64,000 nucleotides of DNA from Picocystis sp. L7 (lineage: Eukaryota; Chlorophyta; Picocystophyceae; Picocystales; Picocystaceae): NCBI GenBank assembly GCA_020975725.1, contig QXJR01000005.1, positions 496,001-560,000 on the forward strand, given 5' to 3'. The first letter of the stretch is position 1; each line of letters starts with the position of its first letter. The translations under genes and the position numbers were made by a program. The notes beneath the pieces are model-generated. The model had not been told where the DNA came from and ran no database searches. It saw nothing but the letters and a program-made list of their open reading frames with translations. Below are positions 32,424-43,908 of this stretch, one piece after another.

Positions 32424-33800
32424 TTGGTTCAGCAAGAGGGTGGCACTACCACCAGGCAAGTGGCTCCTGAAGAGCGGGAATTATTGGTTGGGCTGCTGCC
32501 AGGAGACACGGCAGCAGCGGGACTGGACAAATCCACCAGGAACCGTATGCTTAACAATGCGTTCCCCGTCTCCAGGACCAATTCCATCATACGTATCTGG
32601 ATCGATACCATCGAAAACAACGCTCAGCAAGCAGCGGCATGCTATTCGCTTCCCTCACCCCGGGCGCTGGATAGTCCTTTTTACCAAGCTGAGAATACTA
32701 CTTTGCACCCTCTCCAATCAGTACTCACAGCAGTCGACATTGGTAAGATTAGCCGACTCGATGCGCTACTTGCAAAAGCGTCATCGATGGACGCATATTA
32801 TCAGAAACTAAAGGAGACAGATACCCTGCAGAAGTGGGATAGAATGATTTATAGGGTCAACAAGGAGCAGAAACGGTTGTATAATCCTAACGACCGCGCA
32901 GTCAAGAACCTCATCCTCATGGCCACGCATGATTTGCCTTATGCGGGCCACCCTAGAGTTCATAACACAACTGAACTACTGATGCGACAATGTTACTGGC
33001 CGGGAATGCACGAGGACGTCAGATCATACTGCAAACAATGTTATGCTTGCCAACTAAAAAAAACAGCAGGCCGTGCAGCAAAATTACTCTTCATCCTACA
33101 GATCATGGGTCGTACCCGAATCGATGGGTGATACTGGACATTGCGATGGGATTGCCACCCAGTCACGATTACAATGGAGTTTTGGTTATCGTAGACCGGT
33201 TTACCAAATACACCGTCTACGTTCCTATCACTACCAACATCACTCCGGCCGAGTTGGAATTTAAGTTTGAGCATCATTGGGTCGCTAAACGTGGATGCCC
33301 GAGCAACTTGATCATTTACCGAGACACAAAATTCACCAGCCCATACTGGCGTGATTTCATGGAGGCCTTGGGTGTTACGGCTATGCTCACAACTGCTACC
33401 CATTAGCAGTCTGATGGACAGACAAAACGTCAAATAGCGACGCTAGCGGACCAACTGCGGGTCCCGCTTGTAGGTAATTAAGGTGCACGTGACCATCTGT
33501 ATCGTTGCTTGCACGTCACAAAATTCGTGAGCAACAACACCGTACAAGTAAATACAGGGGTCACTCCTTTTCGGGCAGAGTTGGGTCGCCACCCAACCAT
33601 GCCCGTCTATCTGTTGCCTAGACCCAGCATCCGTACAATCGACGAGCATGTTGCTGAATTGTGCAAAAACCATAGGACCATACATCGTCTCATGACAGTC
33701 AACCTCGCCAAGGCTGAGAAACGCATGCAATTTTTCAGTAACCGAACGCTAGTCAGCAAAAAGTTTGTAGAGGGAAAAACAGTCAAGCTATAGGGAGGAC
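32424..33800 (+). mobile_element. Integrase region of the gypsy element (fossil part)
   Basis: An H2C2 zinc-binding block (AGHPRVHNTTELL...YWPGM...CYACQ, near 32930-33060) precedes a DDE integrase core with WVILDIAMG and VIVDRFTKY, and GCPSNLIIYRDTKF about 50 residues on. Integrase-type sequence continues to about 33.8 kb (NTGVTPFRAELGRHPTMP). Decayed relic. Confidence 0.8.
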
Positions 33801-34675
33801 GTGCGACACGCAGTGATCAAAATCAATTGCACCCACGCTTCCGGGTTACCGAAATTGTCCGCTCCCTCGGAAAGAGCAATGACGAGATCCGCTTACCGGA
33901 TGGCAGTAGCATTCACCCAATCGTGTATGCTGAGAAATTGGAAAAATTTTGGACAGCAGACCCTGCGAAAGTTCCTTAGGCTCGGCAACCTGGACCGTTA
34001 GTGCTATTGCCGCAGACGCCACAGCAACCAACCGACCTAGCGCAGAAATATCTTGTCAGGAAATACCTCCTGCGTAATTGGAATTCAATACCGCCCAGGT
34101 ACTATGTTCATTGGGATACCCCTGCCAAAGAATTGGGGGTGGGCATATAAAGACGATGCGCTGATCAGCGACGTCGCTGTCTATGAAAAGTGGAATGAAA
34201 TTCTGCCTAAAACTGGCATCAGTGCTGCCAACAAGGCTATAGTTCTTAAGCACAAACAAGTCCAATTTCAGCAGAAGACACCTATCGTCCAGAACACCTT
34301 GTGTGGCAAGGTCCCTTGGGTAGCGGCCATTGGACGTGCGTCCACCGTGCAACTTACAAGTTTGCAAGCATTACCTAAGGCAAACCTGCAACGGGTAGTA
34401 CAGAAGCGCTTTGACGAGCAAGGACTGCTCATGTATTAGGCTGGACAGTTCATTGCCGCTCCCAAAGCTGGTGGAGGACGATACACTATCCGTTTCACCG
34501 ACGGATACGAAGGGGCAGTCACACATCACGAATTGGAAAGTCCGCTTTATAGAGCCTCGTCTATAATAGATCAAGTTTTCTTTAGGAATTTTTGACCTAA
34601 GGGCAGGTTTTCTCCTACCGCCTGTTTCTTCAATATTAAAGGACCGTCGAGGACCCCAGGGTTGGGGGTGGGGGG
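33801..34675 (+). mobile_element. 3' internal tail of the gypsy element (fossil part)
   Basis: This stretch between the integrase and the 3' LTR has several plus-strand coding fragments (for example 34053-34439) with aromatic-rich segments, perhaps remains of a C-terminal chromatin- or DNA-binding part. I cannot name a domain. Confidence 0.45.
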
Positions 34676-35685
34676 TGTTAGGAACGAACCCCCCCCCCCT
34701 TGATTCCTCACCCATTGACCCCCTTCGATGGATGGTTGACCCTCGATGGTGAGGACTACTTTTCTCCTCCAGTACTCCGCCACACCCCCCTGGAGGTGTT
34801 TCTCCGTGGTCTGCTCGTGGGGCGGAAGATTCTCGCAGACGTGTGGGCATGGGAATGGAAGTTGCAACTCCGGAGAAGGGCCCTGCGTTGCCCGATTGGA
34901 GCTCCGTGCCTCGATACTGCCCGTAGACCCCCTTTGAAAACAGGTCCATTGGAAGGGATGGTCTGAAAACACGATTTTTTTTTACAAGTCGCTCCCGGTC
35001 CCCATAAAGGGTCTCAAGAGGCCACCTTCCGTCGGCGATCCAGGAGGCTCAAGACAACCCCTTGCCCTCTCCTTTCACGTTCCTATCCTTCTCTTTCTCT
35101 TCGGCCTGGAGACGGAGCCTTGGATCCCAAGCGGCAAAGATGGCCTGTTTCGAGGGATCGCCAACATCCGGATGGGAGTGGGTGCCACAGGACACCCACC
35201 CAACTTCGACCTACGAAAATCGATGACAGTGTAGAACACATTGCGGATGATATGCATCCGGAGTTTCAAATCCATCCCACCCCCGGCTGGGCGATGGCGA
35301 ACGAAGGCGTCCGCCCAGCCGTGGCTGTGCAAAAGGGTCCCCACTGGGCCAACCAATGGTAGGGACCAGTCCCCCCTCGTTTTGTGCCACTGAGGCCGAT
35401 ACAGCCCCAGTGAATCCCATGAACAGAAAGAGAATTTTACAAGGAATCCGTTGGTGTGCAATGCAAGTCCTGAAACGGTCGGAATGAGGGTCAAACGGGG
35501 AGGAGAAGTCAGGGGTTCGGGCAGGAACCCCGAAAGAACTGGCGGACTACTCCTCCCCCACACATCATGTAGTCAAGTTGATCTTGATCTCGAAGGTGGA
35601 GCCGTATCCCAAGCGCCTCCTCGACTTTAGAGGCAACTTCCTCCCCACCGGCGAAGTTCAAGAGCTAGGAGTTTCGCTCCTAACA
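34676..35685 (+). repeat. 3' LTR of the gypsy element
   Basis: It begins TGTTAGGA and ends TCCTAACA (perfect 8-bp inverted ends), is 1010 bp long and is followed by the ATGAC target duplication. Its first and last parts match the 5' LTR; the central part is not represented there. Confidence 0.8.
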
Positions 35686-35690
35686 ATGAC

Positions 35691-37053
35691 ACAGAATGCG
35701 TCAACTTCTTAGTTGTAAAGTGAGTACCTATTCAAAAGATCCGAAGGCCCTAGTATTCCTTCCACCGAGTTTGACCTCTTTCACTCATGGAGAGTTCCGG
35801 ACGAACAATCCGTAGACTATCACTGCGAATTCCATCCTCGGGTCGTGGCATGGGTGGAACCCTCAACTAGTTCTCCTCTTCATTTTGCACGTACGATTGC
35901 ACATCCAATACCCTTGTCACTTTCTCAAGGGACCCTCCCTCCATTTCATCCCAAGACGGCCTTACACTCTGTTTTTTGTATACGCCGACTTGTCCATTCG
36001 ATCATGCGCGTTTGGCTCGACCCCAATCCACGCAAAGATAGGATGTGCTCCTCTCCTACCAACGACCGCCACACAGCGGTATCCCCTTTCTTTCCCCTCG
36101 TCCACCGACCGGATCGATCCCGTCCCTCTTTTCCATTTCGAACCCAAAAACCTTCGTTACAAACACCCCTCTTGGACCTGGGTTTCAGCTTGGTACAAGG
36201 TACAAGATACTGACCAGGGACCCTCCAAGACAGGAACACCCAAGGACCCGAGACGGAAAGTACGATGAGGACGTCGAACCACAAGCTCTCATTGCAACGC
36301 TGTAAGTAACCTCGAAGAACACGAGCACCGGGTCAATCTACGGAGCCTTCCACGACACGTGGCATCGTTAGTCTCGCTGAAGCGCACTATGTATAGCGCT
36401 CACGACTGCATTGTACATCAGTTTTTTGCTTGACCAAAAGAAACTAACACCCGCTCACCTGCGAAGCTGCAAGTGTTCAACATATATCAACATCGAAGTG
36501 CGGATCGCTACCGCCATTGTCACGGATCCAAGAACCCTAGGACAGAACACCCGAGGTCCAGAACCATCCTTCACTGAAATGCTTCTGCCGATTTAGAAGG
36601 ATACTGATCATATCCTCCAACACCCTTCTTCCTTTTCCACCGCACCCTTCCTCCCTTGGAAACGCACCACCGTTCCCTTTCGCTCGAGCCCTCCCGACCG
36701 GGATCCGAGCATGGGTCGATCTCCCCCCTCCCCCGAGATAGACAGGGAGAGACAGAAGGAAGCCGTCTTCCTTTTCCATCCACGAGAGTGGGGACAGGAT
36801 CCCTACCCTGGATTCCCAGGTAGGAGACGACGAAGCAACACCACCTCACGAGGGAGGGAGCACGTCCACGTCGGACCTTCCGAGGTCGAGGGGGAAGAGA
36901 GGACCTGCCTCGGAAGGTCCGAAAAGAGCGGGAAATGGAAGGTTCGAGGTGGACGTCCTCCAGCAGAAGGTGCGAAGGGAACGAACCCAACAAGTGGAAG
37001 TAAGGGAGGTCGATCCCTTGCAAGGATCGAACATCGAGGTGAAGGAAGAGATC
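35691..37053. promoter_or_regulatory. Upstream region of the family member 2 gene
   Basis: No gene is supported. From about 36600 the sequence is rich in pyrimidine tracts and CpG and leads to the gene starting at 37054, so the promoter is expected in its last few hundred bases. A minus-strand frame of 341 codons (36571-37596) is the antisense shadow of that gene and its GC-rich leader. Confidence 0.4.
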
Positions 37054-37872
37054 ATGGCAGGTGGGAAGAAGAAGGACAAGGCCGAATGCCAAGGGACCAC
37101 GCACGGGAGGTGGATGCAAGGACGCACGAGATCCAAGCTGGTGATGCGAATGGTGGAAGCCAACAAACAGGCCTACCAGCAGGAGGAGGAAAGCGAGCAC
37201 GGTGCCTCGGACGATACCGGACGAACCGGGACCCGTTCTGCCTCTCCCAAGCACGATGGAGCCGCAGGGGATCCAACCGACTCTCCCGACGGAAGCCACT
37301 CCGAACTTGGTGAATCTCTGCTTCACAGGCATGCGATCGAGTATTTGGAAAGGGTGCGGAGAAAAATTGGCAACAAGGACATCGCCCGTCCCAAGAAGGA
37401 CTTCCTGAGCCAACGCCTCCGCGCACTCATCCGGCACGGCGACCGACGCGTATCGGCTTACTTTTTGTTCAACAGGGCCGTGTACGAGGGACTCGTCCGG
37501 CGCAGCAGAAAGTTGCCGAGCCGGAGCTTGCACGTGGAGGAGCAAGGGCAATACTTGCTCCACCAACCGAGCTCCAACAAAAGGAGACAGCCACAAAGAT
37601 TGGTTCCTTGCGCGGACGAGTGGATGGACCTGGTGGAGCGAGCGGACAAGGCATTACAGCATCCGAACGATCCCGAACGCTTGCATCGATATTTGTTGAC
37701 CAAAGGCTTTGCCAAGCCTCCGTTGTTGGCGTGCCAGTTGTGGGTCCAGCACTGCAGGTCGTGCGAGCGCAAGAACGAGGACGGGCGGACGGCTTTGGAT
37801 GACTTGGAACTGATGACCAAGCAAGAAGTGGTGGAACTGTTGCGATGCCAGAATGGGGAATCCCCATCGTAA
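37054..37872 (+). CDS. Integrase-zinc-finger-like family protein, member 2
   Basis: The start is the ATG at 37054 (MAGGKKKDK), matching the MAG start of the next member; the frame is open further upstream but only through a GTG. The protein is 272 residues. The N-terminal third is charged and low in complexity (EEESEHGASDDTGRTGTRS), then comes a helical basic region, RLVPCADEWMDLVERA, and the zinc-like block HPNDPERLHRYLL..GF then CQLWVQHCRSC. This member has two histidines before the cysteines, so it is closer to a full H2C2 arrangement than members 1 and 3. It has no integrase core and no flanking LTR. It lies about 0.6 kb upstream of member 3 in the same direction, a tandem pair that has diverged strongly. 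Confidence 0.7.
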   Translation: MAGGKKKDKAECQGTTHGRWMQGRTRSKLVMRMVEANKQAYQQEEESEHGASDDTGRTGTRSASPKHDGAAGDPTDSPDGSHSELGESLLHRHAIEYLERVRRKIGNKDIARPKKDFLSQRLRALIRHGDRRVSAYFLFNRAVYEGLVRRSRKLPSRSLHVEEQGQYLLHQPSSNKRRQPQRLVPCADEWMDLVERADKALQHPNDPERLHRYLLTKGFAKPPLLACQLWVQHCRSCERKNEDGRTALDDLELMTKQEVVELLRCQNGESPS

Positions 37873-38490
37873 GCATCGTTCCTCTTTGATGGGAAGAACG
37901 AGCGTTGGGTTTATCGGGAAAACAGTCATGGGTGTTCAAAACATGCCATCTTCAGGCTCTGTTCAAAGACTTTCCTGCATTCCATTCGTTCCCACCACAG
38001 GATGGCTTGTGTTTTATTCCCTGCCTCCTCTCCATCTGCAGCCCCTGCTTTGCACCCCCTCCTGCCCGTCTGTCTCCTATGGGTTCCTCGACCCTCCTGT
38101 TGTGTGTCGGTCTCCTTTTTCCCCCGTGATCTATCGGGTTCGATCCCGTCCCATCTTCCTACTGTTCTTCCGCTTTGACCCGGGTTCCCTTCCTTTCGAT
38201 CCCTTTCCCTTCCCGATGGACCGGAATGGACGGGAGGGGTTCCAGCCACACGAGGCCAGGTTTCGCGCCCACTTTCCATCCATCCATTCGATCGATGCGG
38301 TGTTCTCGAGCCCATGCGGATGCTACTTTGGGGGGCGGGAAACGTGGAAACCAAGGCCCAACTGTGGCGATGGGATCGAGGCTCTGGCTTTGGACGTGGA
38401 AGAGGGAAGGACGCGAAGGAAGGAAAGGACGACGGTCGAACGGGAAAGAGGCAGGCCGACCGCCTTCCTTTCTTTCCAAACGTGTTTGAA

Positions 38491-39444
38491 ATGGCAGGAA
38501 GCATGGCCAGACTCGGGATGAAGAAGGAGATGCTGGAGATGCTGGAGCGGCTGGAGAAGCTGGACGCGCTCGACGATGTCTACTGCCCCGAGGAGGGTTC
38601 GCTGATGGAAGAAGAGGTCCCTTCCCAGGGAGAACCTTCTGAAGAGGAGCCCTCTCTTGCTCCATCAGAAAGGGCACTACAAAAGATGCATCGAGAGGTG
38701 ATGTTGCTCGATAAGGCGCTGGATCCCACCCTAACTGCCTCTGAAAGGGAGGCAGAAGATGAAGGAGATACTTCCATCGGAGCCGATGCCGATTGGAAAG
38801 GCGGTGAAGAGATGGAGGATATCCGCGAGGCTGATGTAAAACACCATACTGCGGCACCTGGAAGGACAGGACAAAGCTTGCTAGAGTACATTGGACAGGC
38901 CGTGGAGCTGGTTCAGCAGCTCCAGAAGGAGCAACGGAAGCAGAAAGGATTTCTGGGATCGTGGAAACCATTCATGATCCACGTGGCGAACATGGTCAAG
39001 CAGAAGAAGCGGGCTGCCAAACTCTGTATCCCTCAGCAGAGGTACGCAAACATATTGCACGGCTCGGAACCCTTGCCCACCCGGGACCTGAGGCGTGTGC
39101 CAGGCGTGGACTTCTTGGTGAAGGTGCCGTCGCAGAACAAGCGACACACGCCACCACGCCTCGTGCCCTCCATGCAAGACTGGGTTCGTGTTTTGGCACA
39201 AATGGACGAGGAAAGCGACCATGCAGGGAACTCCCTGGGTTTGTATCGTGCCATGCAGCGACAAGGATTCGCTGTACCTGGCCTACAACTCTGCCAAGTT
39301 TGGATCGACTTGTGCCCAAAGTGTATGTCCAGTGCGAAGCAAGCGGCACGGGACGATGCCCAGTACAAGGAGTGCACAACCAAGGAGCTCATCCGCCGCT
39401 TTTGCGCCGGCTCCAGCAACCCTCCACCTTGCCCTCCACCATGA
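38491..39444 (+). CDS. Integrase-zinc-finger-like family protein, member 3
   Basis: The start chosen is the ATG at 38491 (MAGSMARLGMKKEML); the frame is open upstream to 38314, but that part is repetitive and not protein-like. The protein is 317 residues. Residues 1-30 are predicted coiled coil (EMLEMLERLEKLDAL), followed by a long acidic stretch, a helical block SLLEYIGQAVELVQQLQKE, the basic KKRAAKLCIPQQRYANIL, LPTRDLRRV, RLVPSMQDWVRVL, and the terminal DHAG...CQVWIDLCPKC. It is much closer to member 1 (0-0.6 kb) than to member 2, so the tandem pair did not arise by recent local duplication. Function is unknown. Confidence 0.75.
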   Translation: MAGSMARLGMKKEMLEMLERLEKLDALDDVYCPEEGSLMEEEVPSQGEPSEEEPSLAPSERALQKMHREVMLLDKALDPTLTASEREAEDEGDTSIGADADWKGGEEMEDIREADVKHHTAAPGRTGQSLLEYIGQAVELVQQLQKEQRKQKGFLGSWKPFMIHVANMVKQKKRAAKLCIPQQRYANILHGSEPLPTRDLRRVPGVDFLVKVPSQNKRHTPPRLVPSMQDWVRVLAQMDEESDHAGNSLGLYRAMQRQGFAVPGLQLCQVWIDLCPKCMSSAKQAARDDAQYKECTTKELIRRFCAGSSNPPPCPPP

Positions 39445-40014
39445 TGTTAGACTCAAGGACATGTGCAACTTCATGTTGTCAAACTAAGTACATTGCGTTC
39501 CTCATCCACTTTCTCATATGTAAACGAGATCTGAAGGAACCCTTCTAGAATCCACTCTCCAAGGGATGACATCAATACCTTGCTATGCTCATCAAAACAT
39601 TGGCGATTATTGAAGGCACACGGTATCCAATCGAACAAAGGAAGTCGTCTGATCCTCTTTCAAGCACCTATTGGGCAGCCCACACAACCACGAAACGTGC
39701 TTCCACATCGTGCTACCGCCTTCCAAACGTGATGGAAGCCACTTCCTCGCAACAATTTTGCCACCTAACTCTAGCGGCAAAAGCATTGCTCTCTATAGAA
39801 GACATCCGTCTCTAAAGTACACATGTGATGCTTGGTGCACCTCGAGTACACACACTACCACATCTATGCCAAGCGTAAAGGTCACAAGGATTGGACTCGA
39901 ACGGGAATTGGCAGTACACCTAGAGTGGTGTGGATTGGCACTTTCTTAGATGTAATCTACTGGGAGTGTCATGGATGCACCACGTTATGGAAGCACAAAG
40001 CGCAAGTGTCCGTA
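39445..40014. other. Intergenic, no gene seen
   Basis: The 3' flank of member 3 up to the left end of piggyBac-like copy D. Frames are short and without motifs. Confidence 0.45.
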
Positions 40015-40329
40015 TGTATAAGTCCCCAACTCATCGTACTATGTCTCGGGCAATGAAGGACAATGCCGTCTACCGTGGCTTCGCCACCGTACATCGCACG
40101 ATTCTTGTGCGCCTTTGCAGACGTCTAGTAAAATCCTTCAAGATCAAAAATCAAAGCCCATGTACGGAGAGATGCCTCGTGTAGTTGTCAAGCGCCACAT
40201 ACATCTCGCCCTTTGTCGACCATTAGGACAAAAGAACCCAACTTCACACAAATCGTACTCACGCATCGCACATCTGCACGTCGAGTAGGAAGGCTCATTC
40301 CAAGGTTTTCAGATTAATATTTGAGTCTA

Positions 40330-42335
40330 TCACTCTCTGGAGCTAAGCCTCCGACCTCGCATCAAACGGGCCGGTGCAGGTGTGTGCACGCCCCCCCCCC
40401 CCGACACCCCACGGCGTCGCCTAGAGGGGACTCCTGCCATGTGCAGTGCAGCGCAATCACAGCCCGTGTATGGCCCACACAGGTAGGCAACGATGCCTTC
40501 GCTTGGCTTGTGACATGCGTGGCATGCTGCTGAGGCTTTCCTACTGCACATGACGCAACGACGCTACGTCACCTTCCTCGCCACTCGTCCTCATCACTTC
40601 CTCCAGTGCCATCACCCGGTGTGCACTTCACCCATGCTGTCCATCGCAGCGATCAACGGACGTAGACGGAGAGCTTGCTGCCTCTCCGTCTCCAACTCTG
40701 CCATTATCCACGGATTCTCCAACTGCTACTTTGCGAGGAGCATCCTATAGTGCTTCTCGCACACCTGCCTTGTACCCTTTGCATGCATGAATAGGAAGGT
40801 GTTCACCTCCACCAACCCCATCAGCTCACTTAACTCGCGAATTCGAAAGTCGTGCGTTTTCCACACGTCGTGGGACGTAACGCTGCCAGTTCGCAACCGG
40901 TTGTGCTTCTCCACGATGCTCTACTTCGACTTGTACATGCGCGTCGTGTCATCTACTGGGATCTCCTAAGCTTGTAGATGAGTGGTATCGCTTGGAAGGT
41001 TGATCATGTACATCATGGTGCCTGCTTGCTGTGTTGTGAAGCACGAAGACACCAAGCAGAGTGACACACCAACGGGCCCACGATGGGCACTTGCCTTGAT
41101 CCTAGTGGGGCTCCCGCGCATAGAGGGCTCGCCTCAAATGTAGACAATTATTTCAAGTTGGTCGTGCTCATTGTTGGAGTCTAAGTGGAGACTCCTCAGT
41201 CAGAAGGCAAGGAATGGACCTTGTAGAGTCTAGGGCAAGACTCTCAAGGGTAACCCCCCTCCCGAATGTACCGCCCCTTGAGCAAGAATGGGCCCCCGAG
41301 GATGCCCCCCCTTGGTATGGGGCGTGGAGAGGAGCTCCCTAGGGCCCATGGATAAGTCCCCTCAAGGCGAGGCCCTCAAGGAAGCGTTACAGGTCTGTAG
41401 TGGACGAAGTCCTCACGAGATTTGAGAGAAAAGGGGAGGGCAAGACCCCCTAGGCACCATTACGTGATGGAATGTTGCCTAGGGGTGCAACCCATGTGCA
41501 CATCACGAGGCAGGTCCCTGGTGGATTTGATGGGACTGGTGTCCCACGCCCCTATGGTGTGGAGTGCACTATATAAGGCGTGAACCTTTGCATTTGTAAT
41601 TGAAAAAGAAGAATCGAGATTGAAGAGGAGGCGTCTCAGCCTGTCCTGTGCGGAGTGCGAGAGCATTTGACTTGGCACCGGGATACGAGGCTAGGAGGCG
41701 ACATAAGAGAGAAAACGCGAACCTATTTGGCAAGAAGGAAAACGAGTAAGGCTTGCGCGGGCGCACGGAATCGACGCTCACACTGACCAAACGAGTTGGA
41801 CTGCCACTGGCGACCTATCGCCAACACTCACCGGCGAGGAAAAGTTGAAATGCGGCCTTAGGGAAACCCCTGTGTGCTGTTTTCACATTCAGCACAGAGT
41901 ACACAACGCGCTCCAGCATCGCACAGCATGTCTTGACTGATCCAAACCAGGTGTCACCAAGGCAGACACGCCCAATGCCAAAGAACAGCTTCATAAGCCT
42001 TAAGGGTGGTTGTTGTGGTTGTGCCGAATTCCGAGAAGAGTTCCTTCTCCTTCATGGAGCCCGCATTCTTCACAGGTTTCATACGGAAATTGACACCAGT
42101 TCGCCCATCACACAATTTCGACTTTCTTGGCCAGGGCGTCATGTTTCCTGCGCAGAAACATCCTAGAGGGCATGTATCGGCCCATCCATTTCAACATGGA
42201 CTCATCCACGACCACTAGCCAACTTGGAGCATAATGCCGGGATACATGTGCACTCCATGCATCCCAGAACACGCGCAATTCCCAATGAGGATCACGTTGC
42301 ATACAATACAAGGTGCCCCTGGGTCGTTCAGAAGC
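40330..42335 (-). pseudogene. piggyBac-like transposase pseudogene (copy D)
   Basis: Only the catalytic and C-terminal parts remain: VVVDESMLKWMGRYMPSRMF (42108-42416), the segment around DVWKTHDFRIRELSELMG (40726-40914), and the zinc cluster with CHACHKPSEGIVAYLCGPYTG (40330-40551). The pieces lie in different frames and are separated by the solo LTR. The N-terminal barrel-like and acidic regions are missing. Confidence 0.75.
41172..41826 (+). mobile_element. Solo LTR, family Y (fossil), inside piggyBac-like copy D
   Basis: The 655-bp insertion begins TGTTGG and ends CCAACA, perfect inverted LTR ends. The flanking five bases are CTCAT and CTCAC, a target duplication with one mismatch, at a position where copies B and C have uninterrupted GGCTCAC. 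A TATA-like CTATATAAGG near 41569 sits where an LTR promoter is expected and suggests plus-strand orientation. It is unrelated to the family X LTR and to the gypsy LTR. Confidence 0.75.
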
Positions 42336-42519
42336 TCTAGTTGTGGCGTGTGGGGGCCGACCTCCTTCTCCCGCGATGAGCTGGCAGTGCTGGTGGTGGC
42401 GTCGGCGTGCGTTCACGCTCGTTTGCTCGTGCGTCTGTGTCGCCGCGGTGCTCGAGACCGTTGGGCGGAACGTTGAGAAACGTTGTTGTTGTGTTCTCGT
42501 TCCCCTCCGCCGCAGTTAA

Positions 42520-43145
42520 TATTACATCTAAACTCCATTGGGGAATCTGCCCGTGGCTAAGCCACGTATTTATCCGGTTCATCGGACACAGAGCCCTTAT
42601 TAGAAAGAGAGACAAACCGGTCCCTTTTCGGGTTAGTCCTGGCCCTGCATCCGCCTAGGGACATGGCTAAGGAGGACGTCCCAGTGAGGGGAAGGCAAGG
42701 GCCTTCCTTGGGCATCCGAGAATATTCCCTCATGCCTCCCTAGTACCTCCTCGTAGGTAGCGAGATGCTGCAAGCGAGGGAACCAGGGAGCCTTTGGCCA
42801 ATGCGGAGTGATCATGGTCACAAGGGCTCTAGGTTCGGCCTCCAGCTTGCCTATCACGGAGTCAATGAGGCAAGAGGGTGGGTGTGCCCATAGGTTGCCA
42901 AGACTCGTCCATTCTTGGGCGAGAGCATGGGTCTCCCGTGTAAAGAAGGCCGAGCATTGGGCATTGTTCGGGGAGGCGAACAAGTCCCAAGCAAATGGCC
43001 CAAATAGAATTCGGAACCTCTTAAAAGCCTCTCGATAGAGTTCATATTCCTCATCGTCGAAGGAGAACCTTGGCAAGATAGGTTTCTTCTGAGGGCCAGT
43101 CGGAACATCGCATCCTACAATTTCTCTTTGATCGGTTTGCACTCA
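42520..43145 (-). mobile_element. DIRS-like retroelement fragment 2 (fossil)
   Basis: This second copy of the segment at 8072-8640 has a minus-strand coding fragment of 169 codons (42633-43142): RILFGPFAWDLFASPNN, NLWAHPPSCLIDSVIGKL and TMITPHWPKAPWFPRL, the block typical of DIRS-type polyproteins after RNase H. The downstream flank with CCGCCTAGGGACATGGCTAAG also matches fragment 1. Only a fragment of the element is present. Confidence 0.55.
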
Positions 43146-43908
43146 TCCATGCGATAGGGATTTAGGAGCCCAACGGTGTATGCTTGAGTCCAAGAGTTGC
43201 GTACTGTAGGTGCTTTGACATTCTTGTTGTAGTGTTTGACCGTAGCGATCGCATTTCATCCGCGCGAGAGGCGCCATTGCTAAAGTTTCAGCCATTGAAC
43301 TTGCCACTTGGACTTGGTTTCTCGCCCCATAGAGAAAGGATGATCCGCCGCTATATCTGCACTCATTTTTCTACGCCGTCTAGTGTGGGAGAGTTGAGCT
43401 TGCTTGGTTGGAAGAAAGACGAGGGGAAGGAAGTCTTTTTTGGACCCCTTAAAGGGCTGAGATTCTTGTATTTTGTATGACAGGCATAGATTAGCACAAC
43501 CACTTCCGTTGACGGGAACGTGAATCCGCGGACTTCATTTTTGAAGAAAACGTAGCCCTCAAGCGAGATGGAGCGTTACATACAAATCAATCCGAAAGAA
43601 AATTTGAGAAGTTCCGCTCCGTGTCTAGTCTAGAGCCCTCCTTTTCGCAACATCGCATCATATTCAAGATACATGTTTGCCCCATGCGAATTCGATCATT
43701 CTTCACGCGTCGTTTGTTACCCGAGCCGTGGCACTTGCTAATCGATCCTGTACCTTCGGAGTTGTCTGAAAGCTTGTCCATGTACCATTCATGTAGTGGC
43801 ACATGTCGAGATCGAAGTGTGCTGTCGTGCTTTCATTTCACCCCTGCATTTTTTTCCGTGATTTCACTTATCCCCAATGTTGTGAACGAGGAACATCCTC
43901 GCGATTGG
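43146..43908. promoter_or_regulatory. Upstream region of GT8 gene 1
   Basis: No gene is supported. The glycosyltransferase frame is open back to 43621, but the encoded residues before 43909 have no counterpart in the paralogue at 48.5-49.5 kb, so this stretch is taken as promoter and leader. Confidence 0.4.

Larger units (their letters stand above)
24617..35685 (+). mobile_element. Ty3/gypsy LTR retrotransposon carrying a DNA methyltransferase domain (fossil)
   Basis: The element runs from a 5' LTR (24617-24837) to a 3' LTR (34676-35685), flanked on both sides by ATGAC (24612-24616 and 35686-35690), a normal 5-bp target duplication. In order on the plus strand: gag-like region with a zinc knuckle, aspartic protease, reverse transcriptase, RNase H, a cytosine-5 methyltransferase-like domain, and integrase. 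RT before integrase makes it Ty3/gypsy. Without the piggyBac-like insertion (28132-31040) it would be about 8.2 kb. It is broken in several places besides that insertion. The LTRs differ in length and sequence, so it is not recent. Confidence 0.9.
40015..42345 (-). mobile_element. piggyBac-like DNA transposon, copy D, truncated and interrupted by a solo LTR
   Basis: The left end TGTATAAGTCCCCAACTCAT at 40015 matches the family's terminal repeat. Sequence homologous to the intact copy runs in the same orientation to about 42345, where it stops abruptly at TTCAGAAGCTCTAG and is replaced by unrelated GC-rich DNA; the half coding for the transposase N-terminus and the right end are absent. The solo LTR at 41172-41826 interrupts it. 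Confidence 0.8.

Noticed and set aside
36571-37596. 341-codon minus-strand frame
   Set aside because: Antisense to the family member 2 gene and its GC-rich leader; no motif.
38159-38971. 270-codon minus-strand frame
   Set aside because: Pro/Arg/Ser-rich shadow of the family member 3 gene and its promoter.
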